Source: Auanema rhodensis
Taxonomy: Eukaryota; Nematoda; Chromadorea; Rhabditida; Rhabditidae
Reading direction: 5' to 3'
Length of the DNA stretch: 64,000 bases
Assembly (NCBI GenBank): GCA_964057225.1
Contig: OZ059899.1
Coordinates: forward strand, 9,176,001-9,240,000
In this document: in pieces, positions 1-12,198 of the stretch
Layout of the letters: each line of letters opens with the position of its first letter
How positions within the stretch are numbered: position 1 is the first letter of the stretch
Made by a program: the position numbers and the translations under genes
The notes under the pieces: generated by a model
What the model was told of the DNA's origin: nothing
What the model saw: the letters and a program-made list of their open reading frames with translations, nothing else
Databases searched by the model: none

Positions 1-469
1 CATCACAATTGTCTTAGTTTTTTTTCTCATAAGAGTTTCTGAAATCTTAGGTGAACAAGGCCGTATATATTTTCCTGGAATTCGAAAGCATTTGGGATGG
101 AATTTAGAAAGAAAGGAACTAGTTTTTCCTACTTTAAAACAAACAATAAGAAATAAAATGAAAAAGATTGTTAGATATCCAATTTAAACTTATACATTTA
201 CTTCGATAAAGAGCCTATTAGATTGAAATTTTATGTCTTACAGTTCTCCAACAGAACAGACTGATCCTGATTTCTCTATGATTACATAAAACTCTCGTTT
301 GATATAAAAAAAGGAGAGGAATAACGTTTTCAGGTTGTCAAGGATATCGAATCTAGTGATATTGTAGAAAAATGTAATGTCAGCTCCATAGGTTTTCTCC
401 TAATTTCTCTCATCACAATTGTCTTAGTTTTTTTTTCTCATAAGAGTTTCTGAAATCTTAGTTAAACAA
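1..469 (+). repeat. Left-edge short monomer and leader of the first long monomer
   Basis: The window opens inside a short monomer: AACAAGGCCG is followed directly by TATATATTTTCCTGG at about 54-78. The monomer body and the T-rich leader of the next, tRNA-bearing monomer follow. No gene is seen here apart from the weak coding-like remnant common to all monomers. Confidence 0.9.
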
Positions 470-542
470 GGCCGCGTGGCGCAATGGATAACGCGTCTGC
501 CTACGGAGCAGAAGATTGTAGGTTCGAATCCTGCCGTGGTCG
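470..542 (+). tRNA. tRNA-Arg(ACG), intact reference copy
   Basis: This 73-nt locus folds as a complete cloverleaf. Acceptor GGCCGCG pairs with CGTGGTC (G2-U71 and G5-U68 wobbles) with discriminator G73. The D stem is GCGC/ACGC with the outer three pairs formed and an 8-nt loop AATGGATA. The anticodon stem TCTGC/GCAGA holds loop CTACGGA, giving anticodon ACG at 34-36. The variable region is AGATT, and T arm GTAGG-TTCGAAT-CCTGC follows. A20 and C35, known arginine identity bases, are present. A box (TGGCGCAATGG) and B box (GGTTCGAATCC) match Pol III consensus. There is no intron and no encoded CCA. TAAA and a T7 run (547-553) follow as terminator. Inosine at position 34 would let it read CGU, CGC and CGA. 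The leader is of the GTTAAACAA kind. Other loci are described relative to this copy. Confidence 0.95.
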
Positions 543-3128
543 TAAATTTTTTTCATTTAACTTGTCATTCATAAAAATCGAATTTATTTTTTTCAATGAT
601 TTTTTTTTGCAATGTGTCATAAGAATTACACAGTTGAACAAAACGTTTTTTAAGAATTTTCTTTGTTGTCAACATATATATTTTCCTGGAATTCGAAAGC
701 ATTTGGGATGGAAATTAGAAAGAAAAGAACTACTTTTTCCTACTTTAAAACAAACAATAAGAAATAAAATGAAAAAGATTGTTAGATATCCAATTTAAAC
801 TTATACATTTACTTCGATAAAGAGCCTATTAGATTGAAATTTTATGTCTTACAGTTCTCCAACAGAACAGACTGATCCTGATTTCTCTATGATTACATAA
901 AACTCCCGTTTGATATAAAAAAAGGAGAGGAATAACGTTTCCAGGATGTCAAGGATATCGAATCTAGTGATATTGTAGAAAAATGTAATGTCAGCTCCAT
1001 AGGTTTTCTCCTAATTTCTCTCATCACAATTGTCTTAGTTTTTTTTCTCATAAGAGTTTCTGAAATCTTAGGTGAACAAGGCCGTATAAAATTTCCTGGA
1101 ATTCGAAAGCATTTGGGATGGAAATTAGAAAGAAAAGAACTAGTTTTTCCTACTTTAAAACAAACAATAAGAAATAAAATGAAAAAGATTGTTAGATATC
1201 CAATTTAAACATATACATTAACTTCGATAAAGAGCGTATTAGATTGAAATTTTATGTCTTACAGTACTCCAACAGAACAGACTGATCTTGATTTCTCTAC
1301 AATTACATAAAACTCCCGTTTGATATAAAAAAAGGAGAGGAATAATGTTTTCAGGATGTCAAGGATATCGAATCTAGTGATATTGTAGAGAAATGTAATG
1401 TCAGCTCCATAGGTTTTCTCCTAATTTCTCTCATCACAATTGTCTTAGTTTTTTTCTCATAAGAGTTTCTGAAATCTTAGGTGAACAAGGCCGTATAAAA
1501 TTTCCTGGAATTCGAAAGCATTTGGGATGGAAATTAGAAAGAAAAGAACTAGTTTTTCCTACTTTAAAACAAACAATAAGAAATAAAATGAAAAAGATTG
1601 TCAGTTATCCAATTTAAACTTATACATTTACTTCGATAAAGAGCCTATTAGTTTGAAATTTCATGTCTTACAGTTCTCCAACAGAACAGACTGATCCTGA
1701 TTTTTCTACGATTACATAAAATTCTCGTTTGATATAAAAAAAGGAGAGGAATAACGTTTCCAGGATGTCAAGGATATCGAATCTAGTGATATTGTAGAGA
1801 AATGTAATGTCAGCTCTATAGGTTTTCTCCTAATTTCTCTCATCACAATTGTCTTAGTTTTTTTTCTCATAAGAGTTTCTGAAATCTTAGGTGAACAAGG
1901 CCGTATAAAATTTCCTGGAATTCGAAAGCATTTGGGATGGAATTTAGAAAGAAAAGAACTAGTTTTTCCTACTTTAAAACAAACAATAAGAAATAAAATG
2001 AAAAAGATTGTTAGATATCCAATTTAAAATTATACATTTACTTCGATAAAGAGCCTATTAGTTTGAAATTTTATGTCTTACAGTTCTCCAACAGAACAGA
2101 CTGATCCTGATTTTTCTACGATTACATAAAATTCTCGTTTGATATAAAAAAAGGAGAGGAATAACGATTCCAGGATGTCAAGAATATCGAATCTAGTGAT
2201 ATTGTAGAAAAATGTAATGTCAGCTCCATAGGTTTTCTCCTAATTTCTCTCATCACAATTGTCTTAGTTTTTTTTCTCATAAGAGTTTCTGAAATCTTAG
2301 GTGAACAAGGCCGTATAAAATTTCCTGGAATTCGAAAGCATTTGGGATGGAAATTAGAAAGAAAAGAACTAGTTTTTCCTACTTTAAAACAAACAATACG
2401 AAATAAAATGAAAAAGATTGTTAGATATCCAATTTAAACATATACATTAACTTCGATAAAGAGCCTATTAGATTGAAATTTTATGTCTTACAGTTCTCCA
2501 ACAGAACAGACTGATCCTGATTTTTCTACGATTACATAAAACTCTCGTTTGATATAAAAAAGTAGAGGAATAACGTTTCCAGGATGTCAAGGATATCGAA
2601 TCTAGTGATATTATAGAAAAATGTAATGTCAGCTTCATAGGTTTTCTCCTAATTTCTCTCATCACAATTGTCTTAGTTTTTTTTCTCATAAGAGTTTCTG
2701 AAATCTTAGGTGAACAAGGCCGTATATAATTTCCTGGAATTCGAAAGCATTTGGGATGGAATTTAGAAAGAAAGGAACTAGTTTTTCCTACTTTAAAACA
2801 AACAATAAGAAATAAAATGAAAAAGATGGTTAGATATCCAATTTAAACTTATACATTTACTTCGATAAAGAGCCTATTAGTTTGAAATTTTATGTCTTAC
2901 AGTTCTCCAACAGAACAGACTGATCCTGATTTTTCTACGATTACATAAAACTCTCGTTTGATATAAAAAAAGGAGAGGAATAACGTTTTCAGGTTGTCAA
3001 GGATATCGAATCTAGTGATATTGTAGAAAAATGTAATGTCAGCTCCATAGGTTTTCTCCTAATTTCTCTCATCACAATTGTCTTAGTTTTTTTTTCTCAT
3101 AAGAGTTTCTGAAATCTTAGTTAAACAA
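543..3128 (+). repeat. Long-monomer body plus five short monomers
   Basis: After the first tRNA, the rest of its monomer is followed by five consecutive short monomers. Their GGCCG-TATA junctions lie near 1080, 1490, 1900, 2310 and 2720. The 1-1,020 and 2,660-3,680 regions are near-identical, marking a duplication of about 2.66 kb. No tRNA remains in these monomers beyond the first five bases. Confidence 0.9.
547..553 (+). terminator. Pol III terminator after the reference tRNA
   Basis: Seven T residues begin five bases after the tRNA 3' end. The same TAAA-T(5-8) arrangement follows nearly every tRNA in the array. T5 follows the intact copies of the 4.68-kb repeat, T6 several G18A copies, and T8 many right-hand copies. 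Confidence 0.8.
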
Positions 3129-3201
3129 GGCCGCGTGGCGCAATGGATAACGCGTCTGCCTACGGAGCAGAAGATTGTAGGTTCGAATCCTGCCGTGGTC
3201 G
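3129..3201 (+). tRNA. tRNA-Arg(ACG), intact
   Basis: The gene is identical over 73 nt to the reference copy at 470 and has the same GTTAAACAA leader and T7 terminator (3206-3212). It is the 2,659-bp duplicate of that locus. Confidence 0.95.
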
Positions 3202-6200
3202 TAAATTTTTTTCATTTAACTTGTCATTCATAAAAATCGAATTTATTTTTTTCAATGATTTTTTTTTGCAATGTGTCATAAGAATTACACAGTTGAACAA
3301 AACGTTTTTTAAGAATTTTCTTTGTTGTCAACATATATATTTTCCTGGAATTCGAAAGCATTTGGGATGGAAATTAGAAAGAAAAGAACTAGTTTTTCCT
3401 ACTTTAAAACAAACAATAAGAAATAAAATGAAAAAGATTGTTAGATATCCAATTTAAACTTATACATTTACTTCGATAAAGAGCCTATTAGATTGAAATT
3501 TTATGTCTTACAGTTCTCCAACAGAACAGACTGATCCTGATTTCTCTATGATTACATAAAACTCCCGTTTGATATAAAAAAAGGAGAGGAATAACGTTTC
3601 CAGGATGTCAAGGATATCGAATCTAGTGATATTGTAGAAAAATGTAATGTCAGCTCCATAGGTTTTCTCCTAATTTCTCTCATCACAATTGTCTTAGTTT
3701 TTTTTCTCATAAGAGTTTCTGAAATCTTAGGTGAACAAGGCCGTATAAAATTTCCTGGAATTCGAAAGCATTTGGGATGGAAATTAGAAAGAAAAGAACT
3801 AGTTTTTCCTACTTTAAAACAAACAATACGAAATAAAATGAAAAAGATTGTTAGATATCCAATTTAAACATATACATTAACTTCGATAAAGAGCCTATTA
3901 GATTGAAATTTTATGTCTTACAGTTCTCCAACAGAACAGACTGATCCTGATTTTTCTACGATTACATAAAACTCTCGTTTGATATAAAAAAGGAGAGGAA
4001 TAACGTTTCCAGGATGTCAAGGATATCGAATCTAGTGATATTATAGAAAAATGTAATGTCAGCTCCATAGGTTTTCTCCTAATTTCTCTCATCACAATTG
4101 TCTTAGTTTTTTTTCTCATAAGAGTTTCTGAAATCTTAGGTGAACAAGGCCGTATATATTTTCCTGGAATTCGAAAGCATTTGGGATGGAATTTAGAAAG
4201 AAAGGAACTAGTTTTTCCTACTTTAAAACAAACAATAAGAAATAAAATGAAAAAGATTGTTAGATATCCAATTTAAACTTATACATTTACTTCGATAAAG
4301 AGCCTATTAGATTGAAATTTTATGTCTTACAGTTCTCCAACAGAACAGACTGATCCTGATTTCTCTATGATTACATAAAACTCCCGTTTGATATAAAAAA
4401 AGGAGAGGAATAACGTTTCCAGGATGTCAAGGATATCGAATCTAGTGATATTGTAGAGAAATGTAATGTCAGCTTCATAGCTTTTCTCTTGATTTCTCTC
4501 ATCACAATTGTCTTAGTTTTTTTTCTCATAAGAGTTTCTGAAATCTTAGGTGAACAAGGCCGTATAAAATTTCCTGGAATTCGAAAGCATTTGGGATGGA
4601 ATTTAGAAAGAAAAGAACTAGTTTTTCCTACTTTAAAACAAACAATAAGAAATAAAATGAAAAAGATTGTTAGATATCCAATTTAAACTTATACATTTAC
4701 TTCGATAAAGAGCCTATTAGTTTGAAATTTTATGTCTTACAGTTCTCCAACAGAACAGACTGATCCTGATTTTTCTACGATTACATAAAATTCTCGTTTT
4801 ATATAAAAAAAGGAGAGGAATAACGATTCCAGGATGTCAAGGATATCGAATCTAGTGATATTGTAGAAAAATGTAATGTCAGCTCCATAGGTTTTCTCCT
4901 AATTTCTCTCATCACAATTGTCTTAGTTTTTTTTTCTCATAAGAGTTTCTGAAATCTTAGGTGAACAAGGCCGTATAAAATTTCCTGGAATTCGAAAGCA
5001 TTTGGGATGGAATTTAGAAAGAAAGGAACTAGTTTTTCCTACTTTAAAACAAACAATAAGAAATAAAATGAAAAAGATTGTTAGATATCCAATTTAAACT
5101 TATACATTTACTTCGATAAAGAGCCTATTAGTTTGAAATTTTATGTCTTACAGTTCTCCAACAGAACAGACTGATCCTGATTTTTCTACGATTACATAAA
5201 ATTCTCGTTTTATATAAAAAAAGGAGAGGAATAACGATTCCAGGATGTCAAGGATATCGAATCTAGTGATATTGTAGAAAAATGTAATGTCAGCTCCATA
5301 GGTTTTCTCCTAATTTCTCTCATCACAATTGTCTTAGTTTTTTTTTCTCATAAGAGTTTCTGAAATCTTAGGTGAACAAGGCCGTATAAAATTTCCTGGA
5401 ATTCGAAAGCATTTGGGATGGAAATTAGAAAGAAAAGAACTAGTTTTTCCTACTTTAAAACAAACAATACGAAATAAAATGAAAAAGATTGTTAGATATC
5501 CAATTTAAACATATACATTAACTTCGATAAAGAGCCTATTAGATTGAAATTTTATGTCTTACAGTTCTCCAACAGAACAGACTGATCCTGATTTTTCTAC
5601 GATTACATAAAACTCTCGTTTGATATAAAAAAGGAGAGGAATAACGTTTCCAGGATGTCAAGGATATCGAATCTAGTGATATTATAGAAAAATGTAATGT
5701 CAGCTCCATAGGTTTTCTCCTAATTTCTCTCATCACAATTGTCTTAGTTTTTTTTCTCATAAGAGTTTCTGAAATCTTAGGTGAACAAGGCCGTATATAA
5801 TTTCCTGGAATTCGAAAGCATTTGGGATGGAATTTAGAAAGAAAGGAACTAGTTTTTCCTACTTTAAAACAAACAATAAGAAATAAAATGAAAAAGATTG
5901 TTAGATATCCAATTTAAACATATACATTTACTTCGATAAAGAGCCTATTAGTTTGAAATTTTATGTCTTACAGTTCTCCAACAGAACAGACTGATCCTGA
6001 TTTTTCTACGATTACATAAAATTCTCGTTTTATATAAAAAAAGGAGAGGAATAACGATTCCAGGATGTCAAGGATAACGAATCTAGTGATATTATAGAAA
6101 AATGTAATGTCAGCTCCATAGGTTTTCTCCTAATTTCTCTCATCACAATTGTCTTAGTTTTTTTTCTCATAAGAGTTTCTGAAATCTTAGGTGAACAAGG

Positions 6201-7020
6201 CCGTATATATTTTTTTCTGGAATTCGAAAGCATTTGGGATGGAAATTAGAAAGAAAAGAACTAGTTTTTCCTACTTTAAAACAAACAATAAGAAATAAAA
6301 TAAAAAAGATTGTTAGATATCCAATTTAAACTTATACATTTACTTCGATAAAGAGCCTATTAGTTTGAAATTTTATGTCTTACAGTTCTCCAACAGAACA
6401 GACTGATCCTGAATTCTCTATGATTATATAAAACTCTCGTTTGATATAAAAAAAGAAGAGGAATAACGTTTCCAGGATGTCAATGATATCGAATCTAGTG
6501 ATATTGTGAAAAAATGTAATGTCAGCTCCATAGGTTTTCTCTTAATTTCTCTCATCACAATTGTCTTAGTTTTTTTTCTCATAAGAGTTTCTGAAATCTT
6601 AGGTGAACAAGGCCGTATATATTTTTTTCTGGAATTCGAAAGCATTTGGGATGGACATTAGAAGGAAAAGAACTAGTTTTTCCTACTTTAAAACAAACAA
6701 TAAGAAATAAAATAAAAAAGATTGTTAGATATCCAATTTAAACTTATACATTTACTTTGATAAAGAGCCTATTAGTTTCAAATTTTATGTCTTACAGTTC
6801 TCCAACAGAACAGACTGATCCTGATTTCTCTATGATTACATAAAACTCTCGTTTGATATACAAAAAGGAGAGGAATAACGTATCCAGGATATCAATGATA
6901 TCGAATCTAGTGATATTGTAGAAAAATGTAATGTCAGCTCCATAGTTTTTCTCTAAATTTCTCTCATCACAATTGTCTTATTTTTTTTTCATAAGAGTTT
7001 CTGAAATCTTAGTTGAACAA
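3202..7020 (+). repeat. Long-monomer body plus eight short monomers
   Basis: This is the longest tRNA-free stretch in the window. Eight short monomers follow the 3129 tRNA monomer. The segment around 5,770-6,780 recurs at 9,240-10,250 (offset 3,471), including the TTTTTTTCTGG variants near 6210 and 6625. Monomers at 2468-2689, 3898-4119 and 5539-5760 are close relatives of one another. Confidence 0.9.
4322..4686 (+). pseudogene. Possible decayed membrane-protein remnant in the monomer body
   Basis: This short monomer shows the common body at its most protein-like. An ATG at 4322 opens an 18-codon peptide starting MSYSSPTEQTDPDFS before a stop. Another frame then carries an acidic stretch (DVKDIESSDIVEK, 4424-4462) after in-frame stops, a 19-residue hydrophobic segment (4474-4530), and a basic tail ending at the TAA at 4684-4686. 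ATCTTAGGTGAAC at 4546-4558 resembles a splice donor. The frames do not join, the T run within the hydrophobic segment varies in length between monomers, and T-rich DNA encodes hydrophobic residues by chance. I recognise no family. It is either a dead gene fragment captured in the repeat or coincidence. Confidence 0.2.
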
Positions 7021-7093
7021 GGCCGCGTGGCGCAATGGATAACGCGTCTGCCTACGGAGCAGAAGATTGTAGGTTCGAATCCTGCCGTGGTCG
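7021..7093 (+). tRNA. tRNA-Arg(ACG), intact
   Basis: All 73 nt match the reference copy. The leader is GTTGAACAA and the T7 terminator is at 7098-7104. The tail is a little diverged from the 470 monomer (TTTACAAAAATC instead of TTCATAAAAATC), so this belongs to a second tail lineage. Confidence 0.95.
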
Positions 7094-8241
7094 TAAATTT
7101 TTTTCATTTCACTTGTCATTTACAAAAATCAAATTTATCTTCTTCAACGATTATTTTTGCAATGTGTCATAAAAATTTCACAGTTGAACAAAACGTTTTT
7201 TAAGAATTTTTTTTGTTGTCAACATATATATTTTCCTGGAATTCGAAAGCATTTGGGATGGAAATTAGAAAGAAAAGAACTAGTTTTTCCTATTTTAAAA
7301 CAAACAAAAAAAAATAAAATGAAAAAGATTGTTAGATATCCAATTTAAACTTATACATTTACTTCGATAAAGAGCCTATTAGTTTGAAATTTTATGTCTT
7401 ACAGTTCTCCAACAGAACAGACTGATCCTGATTTTTCTACGATTACATAAAACTCTCGTTTGATATAAAAAAAGAAGAGGAATAACGTTTCCAGGATGTC
7501 AAGGATATCGAATCTAGTGATATTGTAGAAAAATGTAATGTCAGCTCCATAGGTTTTCTCCTAATTTCTCTCATCACAATTGTCTTAGTTTTTTTTTCTC
7601 ATAAGAGTTTCTGAAATCTCAGTTAAACAAGGCCGCGTGGCGCAATGGATAACGCGTCTGCCTACGGAGCAGAAGATTGTAGGTTCGATTCCTGCCGTGG
7701 TCGTAAATTTTTTTTATTTCACTTGTCATTCATAAAAATCGAATTTATTTTTTTCAATGATTTTTTTTTGCAATGTGTCATAAGAATTTCACAGTTTAAC
7801 AAAACGTTTTTTAAGAAGTTTTTTTGTTGTCAACATATATATTTTGCTGGAATTCGAAAGCATTTGGGATGGAAATTAGAAAGAAAAGAACTAGTTTTTC
7901 CTACTTTAAAACAAACAATAAGAAATAAAATGAAAAAGATTGTTAGATATCCAATTTAAACTTATACATTTACTTCGATAAAGAGCCTATTAGATTAAAA
8001 GTTTATGTCTTACAGTTCTCCAACAGAACAGACTGATCCTGATTTTTCTACGATTACATAAAATTCTCGTTTGATATAAAAAAAGGAGAGGAATAACGTT
8101 TCCTGGATGTCAAGGATATCGAATCTAGTGATATTGTAGAGAAATGTAATGTCAGCTTCATAGCTTTTCTCTTGATTTCTCTCATCACAATTGTCTTAGT
8201 TTTTTTTTCTCATAAGAGTTTCTGAAATCTTAGTTGAACAA
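7094..8241 (+). repeat. Bodies of two adjacent long monomers
   Basis: Two tRNA-bearing monomers lie directly in tandem here (7021 and 7631), with no short monomer between them and 610-611 bp between tRNA starts. Outside the tRNA at 7631-7703 there is only common monomer body. Confidence 0.88.
7631..7703 (+). tRNA. tRNA-Arg(ACG), intact with T-loop A59T
   Basis: The only change from the reference is T-loop TTCGATT instead of TTCGAAT. It falls on the variable base of the B box (GGTTCGANTCC), so promoter and fold are kept. The leader is CTCAGTTAAACAA and a T8 terminator follows (7708-7715). Confidence 0.93.
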
Positions 8242-8314
8242 GGCAGCGTGGCGCAATGGATAACGCGTCTGCCTGCGGAGCAGAAGATTGTAGGTTCGAA
8301 TCCTGCCGTGGTCG
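8242..8314 (+). tRNA. tRNA-Arg variant with anticodon GCG
   Basis: Two changes distinguish it from the reference: C4A, which breaks the 4-69 acceptor pair, and A34G, which turns the anticodon from ACG to GCG (loop CTGCGGA). GCG still specifies arginine (CGC/CGU) but would not use inosine. It is the only GCG copy in the window. The boxes are intact and a T7 run is at 8319-8325. The acceptor mismatch makes its function uncertain. Confidence 0.8.
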
Positions 8315-10494
8315 TAAATTTTTTTCATTTCACTTGTCATTCATAAAAATCGAATTTATCTTTTCCAACGATTATTTTTGCAATGTGTCATAAAAATTTC
8401 ACAGTTTAACAAAACGTTTTTTAAGAAGTTTTTTGTTGTCAACATATATATTTTGCTGGAATTCGAAAGCATTTGGGATAGAAATTAGAAAGAAAAGAAC
8501 AAGTTTTTCCTACTTTAAAACAAACAATACGAAATAAAATGAAAAAGATTGTTAGATATCCAATTTAAACTTATACATTTACTTCGATAAAGAGCCTGTT
8601 AGTTTGAAATTTTATGTCTTACAGTTCTCCAACAGAACAGACTGATCCTGATTTTTCTACGATTACATAAAACTCTCGTTTGATATAAAAAAAGGAGAGG
8701 AATAACGTTTCCAGGATGTCAAGGATATCGAATCTAGTGATATTGTAGAAAAATGTAATGTCAGCTCCATAGGTTTTCTCCTAATTTCTCTCATCACAAT
8801 TGTCTTAGTTTTTTTTCTCATAAGAGTTTCTGAAATCTTAGGTGAACAAGACCGTATATAATTTCCTGGAATTGGAAAGCATTTGGGATGGAATTTAGAA
8901 AGAAAAGAACTAGTTTTTCCTACTTTAAAACAAACAATAAGAAATAAAATGAAAAAGATTGTTAGATATCCAATTTAAACTTATACATTTACTTCGATAA
9001 AGAGCCTATTAGTTTGAAATTTTATGTCTTACAGTTCTCCAACAGAACAGACTGATCCTGATTTTTCTACGATTACATAAAACTCTCGTTTGATATAAAA
9101 AAAGGAGAGGAATAACGTTTCCAGGATGTCAAGGATATCGAATCTAGTGATATTGTAGAAAAATGTAATGTCAGCTCCATAGGTTTTCTCCTAATTTCTC
9201 TCATCACAATTGTCTTAGTTTTTTTTCTCATAAGAGTTTCTGAAATCTTAGGTGAACAAGGCCGTATATAATTTCCTGGAATTCGAAAGCATTTGGGATG
9301 GAATTTAGAAAGAAAGGAACTAGTTTTTCCTACTTTAAAACAAACAATAAGAAATAAAATGAAAAAGATTGTTAGATATCCAATTTAAACATATACATTT
9401 ACTTCGATAAAGAGCCTATTAGTTTGAAATTTTATGTCTTACAGTTCTCCAACAGAACAGACTGATCCTGATTTTTCTACGATTACATAAAATTCTCGTT
9501 TTATATAAAAAAAGGAGAGGAATAACGATTCCAGGATGTCAAGGATAACGAATCTAGTGATATTATAGAAAAATGTAATGTCAGCTCCATAGGTTTTCTC
9601 CTAATTTCTCTCATCACAATTGTCTTAGTTTTTTTTCTCATAAGAGTTTCTGAAATCTTAGGTGAACAAGGCCGTATATATTTTTTTCTGGAATTCGAAA
9701 GCATTTGGGATGGAAATTAGAAAGAAAAGAACTAGTTTTTCCTACTTTAAAACAAACAATAAGAAATAAAATAAAAAAGATTGTTAGATATCCAATTTAA
9801 ACTTATACATTTACTTCGATAAAGAGCCTATTAGTTTGAAATTTTATGTCTTACAGTTCTCCAACAGAACAGACTGATCCTGAATTCTCTATGATTATAT
9901 AAAACTCTCGTTTGATATAAAAAAAGAAGAGGAATAACGTTTCCAGGATGTCAATGATATCGAATCTAGTGATATTGTGAAAAAATGTAATGTCAGCTCC
10001 ATAGGTTTTCTCTTAATTTCTCTCATCACAATTGTCTTAGTTTTTTTTCTCATAAGAGTTTCTGAAATCTTAGGTGAACAAGGCCGTATATATTTTTTTC
10101 TGGAATTCGAAAGCATTTGGGATGGACATTAGAAGGAAAAGAACTAGTTTTTCCTACTTTAAAACAAACAATAAGAAATAAAATAAAAAAGATTGTTAGA
10201 TATCCAATTTAAACTTATACATTTACTTTGATAAAGAGCCTATTAGTTTCAAATTTTATGTCTTACAGTTCTCCAACAGAACAGACTGATCCTGATTTTT
10301 CTACGATTACATAAAACTCTCGTTTGATATAAAAAAAGCAGAGGAATAACGTTTCCAGGATGTCAAGGATATCGAATCTAGTGATATTGTAGAAAAATGT
10401 AATGTCAGCTCCATAGGTTTTCTCCTAATTTCTCTCATCACAATTGTCTTAGTTTTTTTTTCTCATAAGAGTTTCTGAAATCTTAGTTGAACAA
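8315..10494 (+). repeat. Long-monomer body plus four short monomers
   Basis: Four short monomers follow the GCG-variant tRNA. One near 8,850 reads AAGACCGTATATAA and GGAATTGG instead of GGCCG and GGAATTCG. The 9,240-10,250 part repeats 5,770-6,780. No tRNA is present. Confidence 0.88.
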
Positions 10495-10567
10495 GGCAGC
10501 GTGGCGCAATGGATAACGCGTCTGCCTACGGAGCAGAAGATTGTAGGTTCGAATCCAGCCGTGGTCG
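10495..10567 (+). tRNA. tRNA-Arg(ACG), C4A and U63A
   Basis: The anticodon and both promoter boxes are intact, but A4-G69 in the acceptor and A51-A63 in the T stem are mismatched. The tail (AGACAAGAAC) matches the G18A slot of later higher-order copies, so this is probably an older or recombined tenant of that slot. Confidence 0.75.
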
Positions 10568-11514
10568 TAAATTTTTTTCATTTCACTTGTCATTTACAAA
10601 AATCGAATTTATCTTCTTCAACGATTATTTTTGCAATGTGTCATAAGAATTTCACAGTTGAACAAAACGTTTTTTAAGAAGTTTTTTTGTTGTCAACATA
10701 TATATTTTCCTGGAATTCGAAAGCATTTGGGATGGAAATTAGAAAGACAAGAACTAGTTTTTCCTACTTTAAAACAAACAATACGAAATAAAATGAAAAA
10801 GATTGTTAGATATCCAATTTAAACATATACATTAACTTCGATAAAGAGCCTATTAGATCGAAATTTTATGTCTTACAGTTCTCCAACAGAACAGACTGAT
10901 CCTGATTTTTCTACGATTACATAAAACTCTCGTTTGATATAAAAAAGGAGAGGAATAACGTTTCCAGGATGTCAAGGATATCGAATCTAGTGATATTGTA
11001 GAAAAATGTAATGTCAGCTCCATAGGTTTTCTCCTAATTTCTCTCATCACAATTGTCTTAGTTTTTTTTTCTCATAAGAGTTTCTGAAATCTTAGTTGAA
11101 CAAGGCTGTATATAATTTCCTGGAATTCGAAAGCATTTGGGATGGAATTTAGAAAGAAAGGAACTAGTTTTTCCTACTTTAAAACAAACAATAAGAAATA
11201 AAATGAAAAAGATTGTTAGATATCCAATTTAAACTTATACATTTACTTCGATAAAGAGCCTATTAGTTTGAAATTTTATGTCTTACAGTTCTCCAACAGA
11301 ACAGACTGATCCTGATTTTTCTACGATCACATAAAACTCTCGTTTGATATAAAAAAAGGAGAGGAATAACGTTTTCAGGATGTCAAGGATATCGAATCTA
11401 GTGATATTGTAAAAAAATGTAATGTCAGCTCCATAGGTTTTCTCCTAATTTCTCTCATCACAATTGTCTTAGTTTTTTTTTCTCATAAGAGTTTCTGAAA
11501 TCTTAGTTGAACAA

Positions 11515-11587
11515 GGCCGCGTGGCGCAATGGATAACGCGTCTGCCTACGGAGCAGAAGATTGTAGGTTCGAATCCTGCCGTGGTCG
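11515..11587 (+). tRNA. tRNA-Arg(ACG), intact
   Basis: All 73 nt match the reference. It is the only undamaged tRNA in the 4.68-kb unit. The terminator is shortened to T5 (11592-11596, then CTC), a mark it shares with its counterparts at 16194, 20264, 28411 and 33090. Confidence 0.95.
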
Positions 11588-12125
11588 TAAATTTTTCTCA
11601 TTTCACTTGTCATTCATAAAAATCGAATTTATTTTTTTCAATGATTTTTTTTTGCAATGTGTCATAAGAATTACACAGTTGAACAAAACGTTTTTTAAGA
11701 ATTTTCTTTGTTGTCAACATATATATTTTCCTGGAATTCGAAAGCATTTGGGATGGAAATTAGAAAGAAAAGAACTAGTTTTTCCTACTTTAAAACAAAC
11801 AATAAGAAATAAAATGAAAAAGATTGTTAGATATCCAATTTAAACTTATACATTTAGTTCGATAAAGAGCCTATTAGTTTGAAATTTTATGTCTTACAGT
11901 TCTCCAACAGAACAGACTGATCCTGATTTTTCTACGATTACATAAAATTCTCGTTTGATATAAAAAAAGGAGAGGAATAACGTTTCCAGGATGTCAAGGA
12001 TATCGAATCTAGTGATATTGTAGAAAAATGTAATGTCAGCTGCATAGGTTTTCTCCTAATTTCTCTCATCACAATAGTCTTAGTTTTTTTTTCTCATAAG
12101 AGTTTCTGAAATCTTAGTTGAACAA

Positions 12126-12198
12126 GGCAGCGTGGCGCAATGGATAACGCGTCTGCCTACGGAGCAGAAGATTGTAGGTTCGAATCCTGCCGTGGTCG
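12126..12198 (+). tRNA. tRNA-Arg(ACG), C4A
   Basis: The single change C4A creates an A-G mismatch in the acceptor stem; the rest is identical to the reference. The terminator is TAA-T8 (12202-12209). Confidence 0.82.

Noticed and set aside
484-798. Recurring + strand frame of about 104 codons starting MDNASAYGAEDC
   Set aside because: It starts at the ATGG inside the tRNA D loop and reads through the tRNA and AT-rich tail. Its start is a tRNA structural element, it is cut short or absent in sister monomers, and no ribosome context or homology is evident.
2468-2689. - strand frames of about 73 codons in short monomers starting MRKKTKTIVMREIRRKP
   Set aside because: They come from the complement of the T-rich leader and body. 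Frame length varies with the T-run length and the A-run, and no domain is recognisable.
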